Origin: Ruminiclostridium papyrosolvens C7
Lineage (GTDB): Bacteria; Bacillota; Clostridia; Acetivibrionales; DSM-1351
Direction of reading: 5' to 3'
Length of the DNA: 64,000 bases
NCBI RefSeq assembly: GCF_000421965.1
Contig: NZ_ATAY01000063.1
Coordinates: 62,001-126,000, forward strand
Position numbers and translations under genes: made by a program. Position 1 is the first letter of the stretch. Every line of letters starts with the position of its first letter. The notes under the pieces are model-generated. The model ran no database searches. It was given only the letters and a program-made list of their open reading frames with translations, and was not told the DNA's origin. This document shows positions 32,642 through 41,413 of the stretch, in pieces.

Positions 32642-34426
32642 ATGAAAGTACAACGATGTTATGATAAAAAATATGACGTTGTCGTCATAGGCGGTGGTAT
32701 GTCGGGTATTAATGCCGCCATAGCAGCAGCAAGGCATGGAGCAAAAACAGCTATAATACATGCACGCCCGGTTTTGGGTGGAAATGCCAGTTCAGAAATA
32801 CGTATGCATATTGCCGGTGCCAATTGTCACCTTAGCAAAAAAGATTTAACTGAAACAGGTATTATAGAGGAACTCCTTTTGGAAAATAAGCAGCGTAATC
32901 CTTATCAATCCTTCTCCATATGGGATTCCGTATTATGGGAAAAGGTTCGGTTTCAGAATAACCTTGACTGTTATTTAAACACCTCAATGGATAGTGTGGA
33001 AACCTGTGATAACAAAATTAAAAGCGTTATCTGTCATCAAATCACTACTGAAACCACCTATAATTTCTCAGCAGACATTTTTATAGATGCTACCGGTAAT
33101 GGAACACTAGGTTTTTTTGCAGGTGCCGAATACCAAATTGGCAGTGATAACATTAATCAGACCAATGCTTCAAAGAACTCAAATGAATACAAAATTGGCA
33201 GCACTCTCATGTTTATTGCAGAAGATATGGGTGAACCGGTAAAATTTAAAAAACCATCCTGGGCTTATTCCTTTGATAAGGAGGAGTTGAAATTCCGCAG
33301 TCATGACAATAACGGAGTTAAAGAGCACGACACGGATTCAGGTTATTGGTGGATTGAGCTTGAAGGATTCAGTCGGGATATTGTTGGCGACCATGAACGC
33401 ATCAATGAAGATATCTACAAATACATTTACGGTATCTGGGATTATATCAAAAACTCAGGAGACTATGAGGCAGAAAACTATGCACTTACCTGGGTGGGAA
33501 CTGTTCCGTGCGGAAGTGAAAGCCGCCGCCTCGTGGGTGATTATATACTAAATAAAAATGATATATATACCAACAGAATTTTTAACGACGCTGTTGCATA
33601 CGGCGGCTGGCCTATAGATGAGCATCCCCAGACGGGAATTTTCCGTCAAGGCCCCCCAAAGCCGGATATTAACTTCCCAGGTGCGTATACCATTCCCTAC
33701 CGCTGCTATTATTCCAGAAATATTGAAAACCTAATGATGGTGGGTCGGAACATAAGCACAACTAAAGTGGCATTAAGTTCTACACGTGTTATGGGCACCT
33801 GTTCCGTTGGGGGACAAGCGGTTGGTACCGCTGCTGCACTCGCAGTAAAATATAACTGCACTCCAAGAGAGGTAGCTCTGTATATGGATGAGCTGCAACA
33901 GACTCTTCTGAAGGATGACTGCTATATTCCGGGATATATAAATACTGCTTCGGCAGACCTTTTGATGGATGCCTCAGTATCTGCTAAAAGTTTCATTAGT
34001 GGCTGCGAGCCAGATAATGTAATAAATGGCATGACGAGAACTGTAGGTGACAAAAAAAATTGCTGGGAATCAAATAAGATTTCTGAAAAAGGTGAAACAA
34101 TTTCCGTAACGGTACCTTCAGCCACGGCCATGAGGCAGCTACGGCTAACCTTTGATTCTAATTTAAATCAGGAAATCATTCCTTCAATGACCAACAGTGT
34201 AAGGAAATCCCAGATAAAAGGTATGCCTATAGAGCTTGTAAAGAATTATGAAATAAGAGTATACAACGGAGATGAACTTACTTATTTTAAAGAAGTCACA
34301 AACAATTATCAACGTCTCAATATTCATGAGTTACCTGAGAGTACTTGCGGCAACCGCATCGATGTAACTGTTCTTGAAACACATGGGTACTCAAATGCGA
34401 GAATCTTCGAAATCCGAGCGTACTAA
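32642..34426 (+). CDS. FAD-dependent oxidoreductase (FAD_oxidored family), paralogue 1
   Basis: 594 residues. The N-terminal Rossmann motif VVVIGGGMSGINAAIAAARHG is followed by GGNASSEIRMH (FAD ribityl region), a middle section, and the family end signature STRVMGTCSVGGQAVGTAAA near residue 390. After TPREVALYMDELQQ comes an extra C-terminal domain of ~160 residues with a beta-sandwich look, ending in GYSNARIFEIRAY, possibly a carbohydrate-binding or discoidin-like module. No signal peptide, so cytoplasmic. It is followed by a close paralogue. Divergence from the YesMN/AraC genes suggests a role in the same sugar pathway. Reaction unknown. Confidence 0.85.
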   Translation: MKVQRCYDKKYDVVVIGGGMSGINAAIAAARHGAKTAIIHARPVLGGNASSEIRMHIAGANCHLSKKDLTETGIIEELLLENKQRNPYQSFSIWDSVLWEKVRFQNNLDCYLNTSMDSVETCDNKIKSVICHQITTETTYNFSADIFIDATGNGTLGFFAGAEYQIGSDNINQTNASKNSNEYKIGSTLMFIAEDMGEPVKFKKPSWAYSFDKEELKFRSHDNNGVKEHDTDSGYWWIELEGFSRDIVGDHERINEDIYKYIYGIWDYIKNSGDYEAENYALTWVGTVPCGSESRRLVGDYILNKNDIYTNRIFNDAVAYGGWPIDEHPQTGIFRQGPPKPDINFPGAYTIPYRCYYSRNIENLMMVGRNISTTKVALSSTRVMGTCSVGGQAVGTAAALAVKYNCTPREVALYMDELQQTLLKDDCYIPGYINTASADLLMDASVSAKSFISGCEPDNVINGMTRTVGDKKNCWESNKISEKGETISVTVPSATAMRQLRLTFDSNLNQEIIPSMTNSVRKSQIKGMPIELVKNYEIRVYNGDELTYFKEVTNNYQRLNIHELPESTCGNRIDVTVLETHGYSNARIFEIRAY

Positions 34427-34442
34427 AAGGAGCGTGTCAATT

Positions 34443-36293
34443 ATGAATAGATATTATGAAAAATGTTATGATGTAGTTGTAATCGGAGGCGGTCTTGCAG
34501 GTGTTTGCGCTGCTATAGCCTCAGCACGCAACGGAGCAAAAACCGTATTATTACAAAACCGTTCGGTTTTAGGAGGAAACTCCAGCGGAGAAATCCGTAT
34601 GCATGTTGTCGGGGCAAGCTGCCATATGGCTAAACCCAACAATGCGGAAACCGGAATACTTGAAGAGCTTTTGCTGGAAAATAAAAATCTGAACGCAGCC
34701 CAGACCTTTAGCCTATGGGACACCGTTCTTTTGGAAAAAACCAGACAAACTGAAAATCTGGACCTTCTCCTGAACACCAACCTAAACAGTGCTGAATATG
34801 AAAACGACCAGATTATGTCAATACTCTGCCATCAAACCACCACCGAAACAGACTTTAAGCTGTCCGGAAAAGTTTTCATTGATGCAACAGGTCACGGTAC
34901 CCTTGGTATGTTAGCAGGTGCAGAATCAAGGATTGGCAGTGAATCACGCTATGAATTTAATGAGCCCAACGCTCCCGAGGAAGCCAACGAATTCACTATG
35001 GGTAACACCCTTATGTTCCAGGCTGTAGACCGCGGGGAGCCTGTTAAATTTGAAAAACCTTTTTGGGCTTACAGCTTTTCGGAAGAAGACTTAGAGCACC
35101 GACGCCATTATAACAGCACAATGGCACTGGGAGAAGGCGGTGCCCCTGCTGAATTCGTTGCAGGAGAAATGAAGAACCTGCCTGAATTTTATGCCATGGA
35201 TGCCGGCTACTGGTGGATTGAATTGGGTGGGCAAAATGATGATATCATCGCTGAGGGTGAAATAATTCGTGACGAATTGGTAAAGTGTGTGTACGGTGTA
35301 TGGGATCATATTAAAAACTGCGGTGACCATGGAGCTGAAAACTACGACCTTACCTGGGTTGGTATGGTACCGGGATATCGTGAAAGCCGCCGTCTTGTAG
35401 GAGATTACCTGCTGAATGAAAACGATGTACGTTCCAATAAAGTCTTTGAAGATGCTGTTGCCTACGGTGGTTGGCCTATGGATGAGCATGTACCGGGTGG
35501 AATCTTTGATTTTGATAAGTATCCATCCAGAATTTTTAATTTTGAGGGCGTTTATACTATTCCTTACCGTTGCTATTATTCCAAAAATGTAAAAAATCTT
35601 ATGATGGCAGGAAGGGACATAAGTACCTCTAAAATGGCATTTGGAAGCACACGTGTAATGGGCACCTGTGCAGTAGGTGGTCAAGCGGCAGGTACGGCAG
35701 CAGCAATGGCAGTTAAGTACAACTGTACCCCACGGGATATTTCAAACCATATGGATGAATTACAGCAAACTCTTCTAAAAGACGATTGCTATATCCCCGG
35801 CTATAGGAACACCGATTCGGGCGACCTCGCACGCAATGCGGCTGTATCGGCTACCAGCTTTATCCCGGGCTGCGAACCCGAAAAAGTTATAAACGGTGTT
35901 GCCCGTACTATCGGCAGTGAGAGCAATTGCTGGGAATCGGCACCCCTTGGTGAAGACGGAGAAACATTATCGCTAGCCCTGGATAATCCACAGGAGATTC
36001 ATGAGCTGCGCATTACCTTTGATCCTAACCTCACTAGGGAAATTATGCCATCCATTACCAATCAGGTGAGAAGTCGTCAGGTCAAAGAGCTTCCGGAGGA
36101 ATTAGTAAAGGATTATACCGTGACATTCTATAATGGGGGTAAAGAAACATTCTCCAAGACCGTAGAAGGAAATTACCAACGTCTCAATATTCTTAGTTTG
36201 CCGACAGAAGTAATAGCTGACAAGGTTAGTATTTCTGTGTTATCTACACACGGTTATTCATCAGCAAGAATTTTTGAAGTACGTCTTTATTAA
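34443..36293 (+). CDS. FAD-dependent oxidoreductase (FAD_oxidored family), paralogue 2
   Basis: 616 residues from the ATG at 34443 (AAAGGAGCG upstream); 16 bases after paralogue 1. Same build: DVVVIGGGLAGVCAAIASARNG, GGNSSGEIRMH, the STRVMGTCAVGGQAAGTAAA signature, the shared QTLLKDDCYIPGY segment and a C-terminal ~160-residue beta-rich domain ending GYSSARIFEVRLY. It has an insertion of ~25 residues around HYNSTMALGEGGAPAEFV that paralogue 1 lacks. The two may act as a pair on related substrates or form a heteromer. Transcription ends at 36306-36341. Confidence 0.85.
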   Translation: MNRYYEKCYDVVVIGGGLAGVCAAIASARNGAKTVLLQNRSVLGGNSSGEIRMHVVGASCHMAKPNNAETGILEELLLENKNLNAAQTFSLWDTVLLEKTRQTENLDLLLNTNLNSAEYENDQIMSILCHQTTTETDFKLSGKVFIDATGHGTLGMLAGAESRIGSESRYEFNEPNAPEEANEFTMGNTLMFQAVDRGEPVKFEKPFWAYSFSEEDLEHRRHYNSTMALGEGGAPAEFVAGEMKNLPEFYAMDAGYWWIELGGQNDDIIAEGEIIRDELVKCVYGVWDHIKNCGDHGAENYDLTWVGMVPGYRESRRLVGDYLLNENDVRSNKVFEDAVAYGGWPMDEHVPGGIFDFDKYPSRIFNFEGVYTIPYRCYYSKNVKNLMMAGRDISTSKMAFGSTRVMGTCAVGGQAAGTAAAMAVKYNCTPRDISNHMDELQQTLLKDDCYIPGYRNTDSGDLARNAAVSATSFIPGCEPEKVINGVARTIGSESNCWESAPLGEDGETLSLALDNPQEIHELRITFDPNLTREIMPSITNQVRSRQVKELPEELVKDYTVTFYNGGKETFSKTVEGNYQRLNILSLPTEVIADKVSISVLSTHGYSSARIFEVRLY

Positions 36294-36305
36294 TTTTACG
36301 TCAGA

Positions 36306-36341
36306 AAAGGGCGGATTGATTATCTCAATCTGTCCTTTTTT
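36306..36341 (+). terminator. Terminator after the FAD oxidoreductase pair
   Basis: A 14-bp stem with two G-U pairs (AAAGGGCGGATTGA / TCAATCTGTCCTTT), 5-base loop, followed by further T. Confidence 0.8.
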
Positions 36342-36471
36342 GCATTTATATATTTCTGATCCACAAAATAGTATACTGTATCATTACACTCCCTCGCCCC
36401 GAACAGTACTAATAGAACAGTTCAAATCATATCCTTATAAAAGAAAAGAATATAAGGATAGGTAAAGTCAG

Positions 36472-37917
36472 TTGAAAAAAATTAAAGTCGGTTTGCGGCC
36501 TATTGTCAGCAAGATAAATTTACCCACTGTTTTGAAAACTGCTATGCTTCCTAGTGACTCAATGGAAAGATTATTTATTGCGACCCAGGTAGGAGAAATC
36601 TTTTACATAGGTAACGGAGTCCCAAGAACTTTTTTAGATATTCGCCCGCGAATCCTAAAGCTAGGTTTTTCCGGTGGTAAATATGATGAACGCGGATTGA
36701 TAGGGCTGGCATTTCATCCCCAATTTTATTATAACGGTCTCTTTTATCTTCATTATTCAGTGGCCGGAACACAAGGCCCGGGAGCCCTCCCCAGTTCAGA
36801 GGTTTCAAGACAGGGTCTTCCTGAATTTTTCAAGCCTAACCCATGTGACCCAAGAACCTTAAACCAAAAGTGGATAAATAGAGAAGTTAATTATGACCAT
36901 ATTGATACCGTCGAAGAATGGATTTTCCAATCCAATGGACAATCTCAAAAACGCCGAACTTTACTTAATATAAGAAGACCATTTTTTAATCATAACGGTA
37001 TTAATAGCTTAAACTTTTCACCTGAAACCGGTAAACTTGTATTAACAGTGGGAGATGGCGGCTCAGGCTATGATCCTTTTAATTTAAGCCAGAATGATAT
37101 GGAAATCGCCGGTAAAATAATAGAAATTGATGTGGCAAGGAATACGTTTATCAATAATCTGCCTGTAGTCACACGTTTTAATGAACTTCCCCTGCCTATT
37201 CAGGAAATGCTTACGGTCATTGCTAAAGGCACCCGAAATATAACAGGCATCGCATTTCAAAGGCTTCGTGACCGATATATCAAATATGTAGGAATTGTAG
37301 GGCAGGATCTGGTGGAGTCAATATTTTCCTTCACTCATTATAAACCAATACCGGTTCCCCGGCTCATTCAAGCTTCTTTAATGCAAACTGAACCTGACCC
37401 GGAAGGATTTATTAACTTTGGCTGGAGAGGATGGGAAGGTGCTTTTCCAACTACGATAATATCAGGCTGCTCCGGAAATCCGGCTTTGGATGAGGAATCA
37501 ATTGCCTATTTCAATGATGCAGTAAAGGTTTCAACCCAGCGAATTTCGCCTCTGATCAGTTATTTCCATAAAGATCCCCGACCAGATAAGTTTGGGGCAA
37601 CTGCACTTACGGGAGTCCAGTCATATATGGGAAATGAAATCCCAGATTTAACAGGTTGCATTGTGTTTACCGACTTTGCCCGGGATGAAGGGTCTCAACC
37701 ACCTGCTAGAGGGGTTTTAGCTTATACCAGGGCAAGATCGGATTGTAAACTAAATGATTTTAGTGTTATTGAAACCTATTATAATTTTGAATCTCAATCA
37801 GCCTATTATACCAGTTTGGGAACCAATATGAATCAAACCAAAATATATCTTGGAGTTTATGGCTCAATGAATGTAACTGATTTTAACCAAGGTACTGTTT
37901 TTGAAATCGTTCCATGA
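36472..37917 (+). CDS. PQQ-type glucose/sorbosone dehydrogenase-like protein
   Basis: 481 residues from a TTG at 36472. The sequence has the GSDH (PF07995) beta-propeller pattern: FIATQVGEIFYI, DERGLIGLAFHPQFYYNGLF, HNGINSLNFSPETGKLVLTVGDGGSGYD, and a later FINFGWRGWEG and GCIVFTDFARDEG. Soluble PQQ sugar dehydrogenases with this fold are normally exported, yet no signal peptide is visible. Neither PQQ biosynthesis genes nor the expected habitat (anaerobic) fit a standard role, so it may be a lactonase-like or cofactor-free propeller. It stands alone between two terminated units. Confidence 0.75.
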   Translation: MKKIKVGLRPIVSKINLPTVLKTAMLPSDSMERLFIATQVGEIFYIGNGVPRTFLDIRPRILKLGFSGGKYDERGLIGLAFHPQFYYNGLFYLHYSVAGTQGPGALPSSEVSRQGLPEFFKPNPCDPRTLNQKWINREVNYDHIDTVEEWIFQSNGQSQKRRTLLNIRRPFFNHNGINSLNFSPETGKLVLTVGDGGSGYDPFNLSQNDMEIAGKIIEIDVARNTFINNLPVVTRFNELPLPIQEMLTVIAKGTRNITGIAFQRLRDRYIKYVGIVGQDLVESIFSFTHYKPIPVPRLIQASLMQTEPDPEGFINFGWRGWEGAFPTTIISGCSGNPALDEESIAYFNDAVKVSTQRISPLISYFHKDPRPDKFGATALTGVQSYMGNEIPDLTGCIVFTDFARDEGSQPPARGVLAYTRARSDCKLNDFSVIETYYNFESQSAYYTSLGTNMNQTKIYLGVYGSMNVTDFNQGTVFEIVP

Positions 37918-38009
37918 TTTGTAGAAATAAATTCCCTTAATTCAAACAAAACAGTAATCATGTTCCCTATTTCTATATTGTTAGTATCACCTGATAGGAG
38001 GCATATAAA

Positions 38010-38522
38010 TTGAGAAAAATGAATATAGGCAGGTTTATTTGCACTGGAGGAATACTCACAACAATAACTGTACTGTTCCAATCAGCACCCGTATTTTTAC
38101 CCACAATCGGGTTGGCCTTAAGTCCGTTAAGTACTCTGCCTATTGCGATAGCTGCTGTTTGTAATATTTCTCTTTGTTTCACTGTCTATTTTTCTTCAGC
38201 ATTAATTCTTATTATAGTCAGTGCACAGGAAACAATAATCCTGCTATTTACCACAGGGCTGCTAGGGACCGTTATCGGGATACTACTTTATAGAAAGGGA
38301 ATGGTGATTTCTGTAATATTTTCAAGCGTAGCATTATCTCTCGGGATGATATTTTTAACTTATATAGTAGGTATTCCGGCCTTTGCAAATGTAGCCGGTA
38401 AGTTATCAGCACCTTTAACTTTATTGATTTTTTTCTCCTTTTCACTTGTTTACGCAAGCATCTGGAATATTTATTTTAAAAAATTCATGAATTATCTTAT
38501 AAAAATAAGATTAGTCAGCTGA
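38010..38522 (+). CDS. Integral membrane protein, unknown
   Basis: 170 residues from a TTG with GATAGGAGG upstream. About five hydrophobic helices with few charges (ICTGGILTTITVLFQ, LPIAIAAVCNISLCFTVYFS, ETIILLFTTGLLGTVIGILL and more). The layout resembles small ECF-transporter S components or DUF2232-like proteins, but I cannot assign a family. It follows the propeller gene by 92 bases and ends at a small hairpin shared with the convergent flavoprotein gene. Confidence 0.65.
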   Translation: MRKMNIGRFICTGGILTTITVLFQSAPVFLPTIGLALSPLSTLPIAIAAVCNISLCFTVYFSSALILIIVSAQETIILLFTTGLLGTVIGILLYRKGMVISVIFSSVALSLGMIFLTYIVGIPAFANVAGKLSAPLTLLIFFSFSLVYASIWNIYFKKFMNYLIKIRLVS

Positions 38523-38538
38523 CCTTTCTTTGAAGGTC
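38521..38538. terminator. Short bidirectional hairpin between convergent genes
   Basis: GACCTT (38521-38526) and AAGGTC (38533-38538) form a 6-bp stem overlapping the TGA of the membrane protein, followed by TTTCTT on the plus strand. Weak terminator. Confidence 0.4.
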
Positions 38539-38542
38539 TTTC

Positions 38543-39820
38543 TTAAATATTTAATTTATCGATTTTCTTTATTTTTTCGAATAATAGCGGTCTTTCAGTC
38601 TCGATCTGCTCCTTATACTCTAATATAGAGCTCCAGACTTTCTTTGGTACTTCAAACTGACTAAAATCGCCATTAAGCACTTTACCTTCAAGCAATGAAA
38701 ACAAGTAGTCAAGCTCATCATCAGTATATTTAGGCATCATTGTCAAACTGCCGTACAGACTGATAAAATCGTTGAACTCACCACGGTTAAAATCAAAAGC
38801 ATTATTCCACCAACTGGTATACTCCTCAAAACCATTTTTCCCCTGAAGCTCATCCTTTATTGCCCTGGCAGCATGGTATCCGCACATCAAGGCGCCCTGA
38901 ACAATAACCTCAACGTGTGCTGCACTGTCACCTATTGTAATTACGTTACCTAAGTAAGGTTTTTTAAGAGGTGCGTAAGACCTTAGTGAGCATCCTTGTT
39001 TATCAACAATCCGTGAGCTTGCAAAATTCTCTCTCAATGGACTATTTTTTGTAATGCCATCATAAAATGTTTCCGGCAATAACTGTTTGTTTCCTACAAT
39101 AGTCAATTCTACAGTATCATTTTCTTCCAGACTTGGGGCAACAATTATTTCTCCGTAAGGATGGTATGCACTTCCATAATACTGGTTCCAGCTCCCGGGC
39201 TCAAAGCCGCAAGTTTTTTCAATTGTGTATATTAAAACAAATGGTGTTCCAAATAAGCCTCTATCTTTATTGAGGCCAAATGTGCCAGTTAGTTTTGCAT
39301 TGGCACCTTCAGCTATTACCAGCTTTTTGGCCTCAATTGCAGAAATGTTTTCTTTAGATTTAAGCTCTAACCTTACATAATTCCCCATATCCGTGCCGCC
39401 ATATGCCAAGGTTTCCGACCTTAACTCTACTCCCAACCTCTCACAATCCTTCCACAAATCCTGAAGCAACTGCCCTTTGTCAAACTTGATTGCAAATGGT
39501 CTTCCATCGGGATGAGCTAAATGTATTTTATGACCGTTAGGGGAATAATGGTAATTGTTTGTGACTTCTACTAAACGACCGGTATAAGGAACGTCAAAAT
39601 TGTTTCTTGTAAACGATATTAATCCATCCCGTATTTGCAGGAATTCATTTTCATATCCATCATCCATAACAAACTGAGCGCAGCAAGCTCTCCGTATTTT
39701 ACTGATGTCCCGCTTTTTTTCAATAATTACTACTTTAAGTCCCATTTCGGCTGCGGTTTTTGCAGTCATAAGCCCTGCCGGACCTGCGCCTACTACTACC
39801 AAATCAAATAAGTTTTTCAT
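38543..39820 (-). CDS. Geranylgeranyl reductase-like flavoprotein, copy A
   Basis: 425 residues. The N-terminal FAD motif LVVVGAGPAGLMTAKTAAEMG and the C-terminal VITIGDSAAHVEVIVQGALM (FAD-binding second motif) place it near the geranylgeranyl reductase/PHBH-like flavoproteins that reduce isoprenoid double bonds or tetrapyrrole tails. The RRACCAQ segment near residue 45 replaces the usual Cys-Gly of the family and is shared with copy B. It follows copy B by 21 bases in one operon. A substrate cannot be assigned; reduction of a C=C bond with a low-potential donor is the family norm. Confidence 0.75.
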   Translation of the reverse strand: MKNLFDLVVVGAGPAGLMTAKTAAEMGLKVVIIEKKRDISKIRRACCAQFVMDDGYENEFLQIRDGLISFTRNNFDVPYTGRLVEVTNNYHYSPNGHKIHLAHPDGRPFAIKFDKGQLLQDLWKDCERLGVELRSETLAYGGTDMGNYVRLELKSKENISAIEAKKLVIAEGANAKLTGTFGLNKDRGLFGTPFVLIYTIEKTCGFEPGSWNQYYGSAYHPYGEIIVAPSLEENDTVELTIVGNKQLLPETFYDGITKNSPLRENFASSRIVDKQGCSLRSYAPLKKPYLGNVITIGDSAAHVEVIVQGALMCGYHAARAIKDELQGKNGFEEYTSWWNNAFDFNRGEFNDFISLYGSLTMMPKYTDDELDYLFSLLEGKVLNGDFSQFEVPKKVWSSILEYKEQIETERPLLFEKIKKIDKLNI

Positions 39821-39841
39821 ATATGTATTTACCCTTTCGCT

Positions 39842-41122
39842 TTAAAATGTCCCCGTTAGTGTCAATTGATTCATATTCAATATTTTGTTAAATACTTCAG
39901 GTCTTTCAGTTTTAATTTGATCCTTATTTTGTAAAATGGAATCCCAGATAAGCTTTGGGGTTTTATATTGGCTATATGTACCTTCCAGTGTTTTGCCTTC
40001 CACTAAAGAGAACAAGTAATCCAGTTCATCATCTGTATATGTCGGAACCAGTGCATAGCCTTGAGAAACTTTGAGATATTCATCACGGTTAAATTCAAAA
40101 GACTCATTCCACCAATTTGTATAATTTTCAAAGCCATTCTTACCATCAAGCTCACTATTTATAGCCTTTGCCGCATAATACCCACACATTAAGGCACCCT
40201 GTACCTCAACTTCAACAAAGGCGGCACTGTCCCCTATAGAGAGAACATTATCCGTATATGGCTTCTTCAGAGACATAAATGCTTTAACTGCACACCCATG
40301 AGTATCTATTACAGTTGCATTGACAAACTGGTTTTTAAGGGGACTGTTTCTAATAACGTTTTCAAAAATAGAGACAGGCCTCATATTTGCACTTCCGGAT
40401 AGTGTTAATTCAACAGTATCATCGCCATATAAGCTTGGCCCTACAATTACTGCTGCATTGGAATGATATGCTTTTCCATAGTATAAGTTCCAGCTTTCAG
40501 GTATGTATCCAGATACCCCTTTAAGAATGTATTTTACAACGTGAGCTGTTGCAAATTGTTGTCGGTTTTTATTGAGACCGAATACTCCGGTTAATTTTGC
40601 ATTGACGCCTTCAGCAATAATTGCTTTCTTTGCTTCAATGGTATAATGCTTATCATTGGCTTTTAGGGCTATTTTCACATGGTCTCCCATATCCGAACCT
40701 CCGTAAGCCAGAGTTGCCATTCGAATATCTACCCCAAGATTTTCACATTCTTTGCATAAGTCCTGAAGAAGCTTGTTCTTATCAAACTTAAGAGCAAATG
40801 GCTTCTTGTCAGGATGGGCAAAATGAATTTTATGCCCATGGGGAGAGCAATAGTATTTGTCAATAACATTTTTCAATTGCCCAGAATATTTAACCTGGAA
40901 ATTATTCCTTTCAAAGATTATTTTTCCGTCATTTACATGGACAAATTCATTTTCATATCCATCATCCAGAATCATCTGTGCAGAACATGCACGTTTCAGG
41001 TGATAAAAGTTTTTATTTTTTTCAACTATTACAACCCCAAGCCCCATTTCGGCTGCTGTTTTTGCAGCCATAAGTCCTGCCGGACCGGCACCCACAATAA
41101 TTAAATCCACTATTTTACTCAT
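39842..41122 (-). CDS. Geranylgeranyl reductase-like flavoprotein, copy B
   Basis: 426 residues, a tandem paralogue of copy A over its whole length: LIIVGAGPAGLMAAKTAAEMG, KRACSAQMILDDGYENEF, SIGDSAAFVEVEVQGALM, and the end segment YTDDELDYLFSL in both. First gene of the two-gene operon. A palindrome (41144-41157) lies over the likely start site, behind a TATAAT (41158-41163). Divergent from the bilin-reductase-like gene, with which it could share control. The reaction is unknown. Confidence 0.75.
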   Translation of the reverse strand: MSKIVDLIIVGAGPAGLMAAKTAAEMGLGVVIVEKNKNFYHLKRACSAQMILDDGYENEFVHVNDGKIIFERNNFQVKYSGQLKNVIDKYYCSPHGHKIHFAHPDKKPFALKFDKNKLLQDLCKECENLGVDIRMATLAYGGSDMGDHVKIALKANDKHYTIEAKKAIIAEGVNAKLTGVFGLNKNRQQFATAHVVKYILKGVSGYIPESWNLYYGKAYHSNAAVIVGPSLYGDDTVELTLSGSANMRPVSIFENVIRNSPLKNQFVNATVIDTHGCAVKAFMSLKKPYTDNVLSIGDSAAFVEVEVQGALMCGYYAAKAINSELDGKNGFENYTNWWNESFEFNRDEYLKVSQGYALVPTYTDDELDYLFSLVEGKTLEGTYSQYKTPKLIWDSILQNKDQIKTERPEVFNKILNMNQLTLTGTF

Positions 41123-41143
41123 AAATTTATACTTCCCTTCATA

Positions 41144-41157
41144 ACCAAAATTTTGGT
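41144..41157. promoter_or_regulatory. 14-bp palindrome at the flavoprotein operon start
   Basis: ACCAAAATTTTGGT is a perfect palindrome directly after a minus-strand TATAAT (41158-41163), where the start site should be. It is a candidate repressor site. Confidence 0.5.
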
Positions 41158-41363
41158 ATTATATGGTAAGTTGATGTGTAAGGGGTATTATATCACCTTG
41201 CAATTTAATTAACAAATATAGGAAAACCTTGATAATTACAGAAATAATTCAAAACTCTCAGCATCCCAATAACAATTGCTCATTATAGTTTTAACTTGCC
41301 AAATATGTTAAATAATTGAACTTATCAAAGCCAAAATATTCTGATATTATAAGAAGGTATGAA

Positions 41364-41388
41364 TTAGTTAGGTAAGCAACCTATCTAA
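41364..41388. promoter_or_regulatory. Inverted repeat upstream of the bilin-reductase-like gene
   Basis: TTAGTTAGGT (41364-41373) and ACCTATCTAA (41379-41388) are 10-bp arms with one mismatch around a 5-base spacer, ending 25 bases before the ATG. Candidate TetR/MarR-type operator or leader hairpin. Confidence 0.45.
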
Positions 41389-41413
41389 AATGAATGATTA
41401 AAGGAATGATTGT

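Noticed and set aside
35091-35684. 197-codon open frame antisense to the second FAD oxidoreductase gene
   Set aside because: It mirrors the codon pattern of the real gene, has no ribosome site and no recognisable domain.
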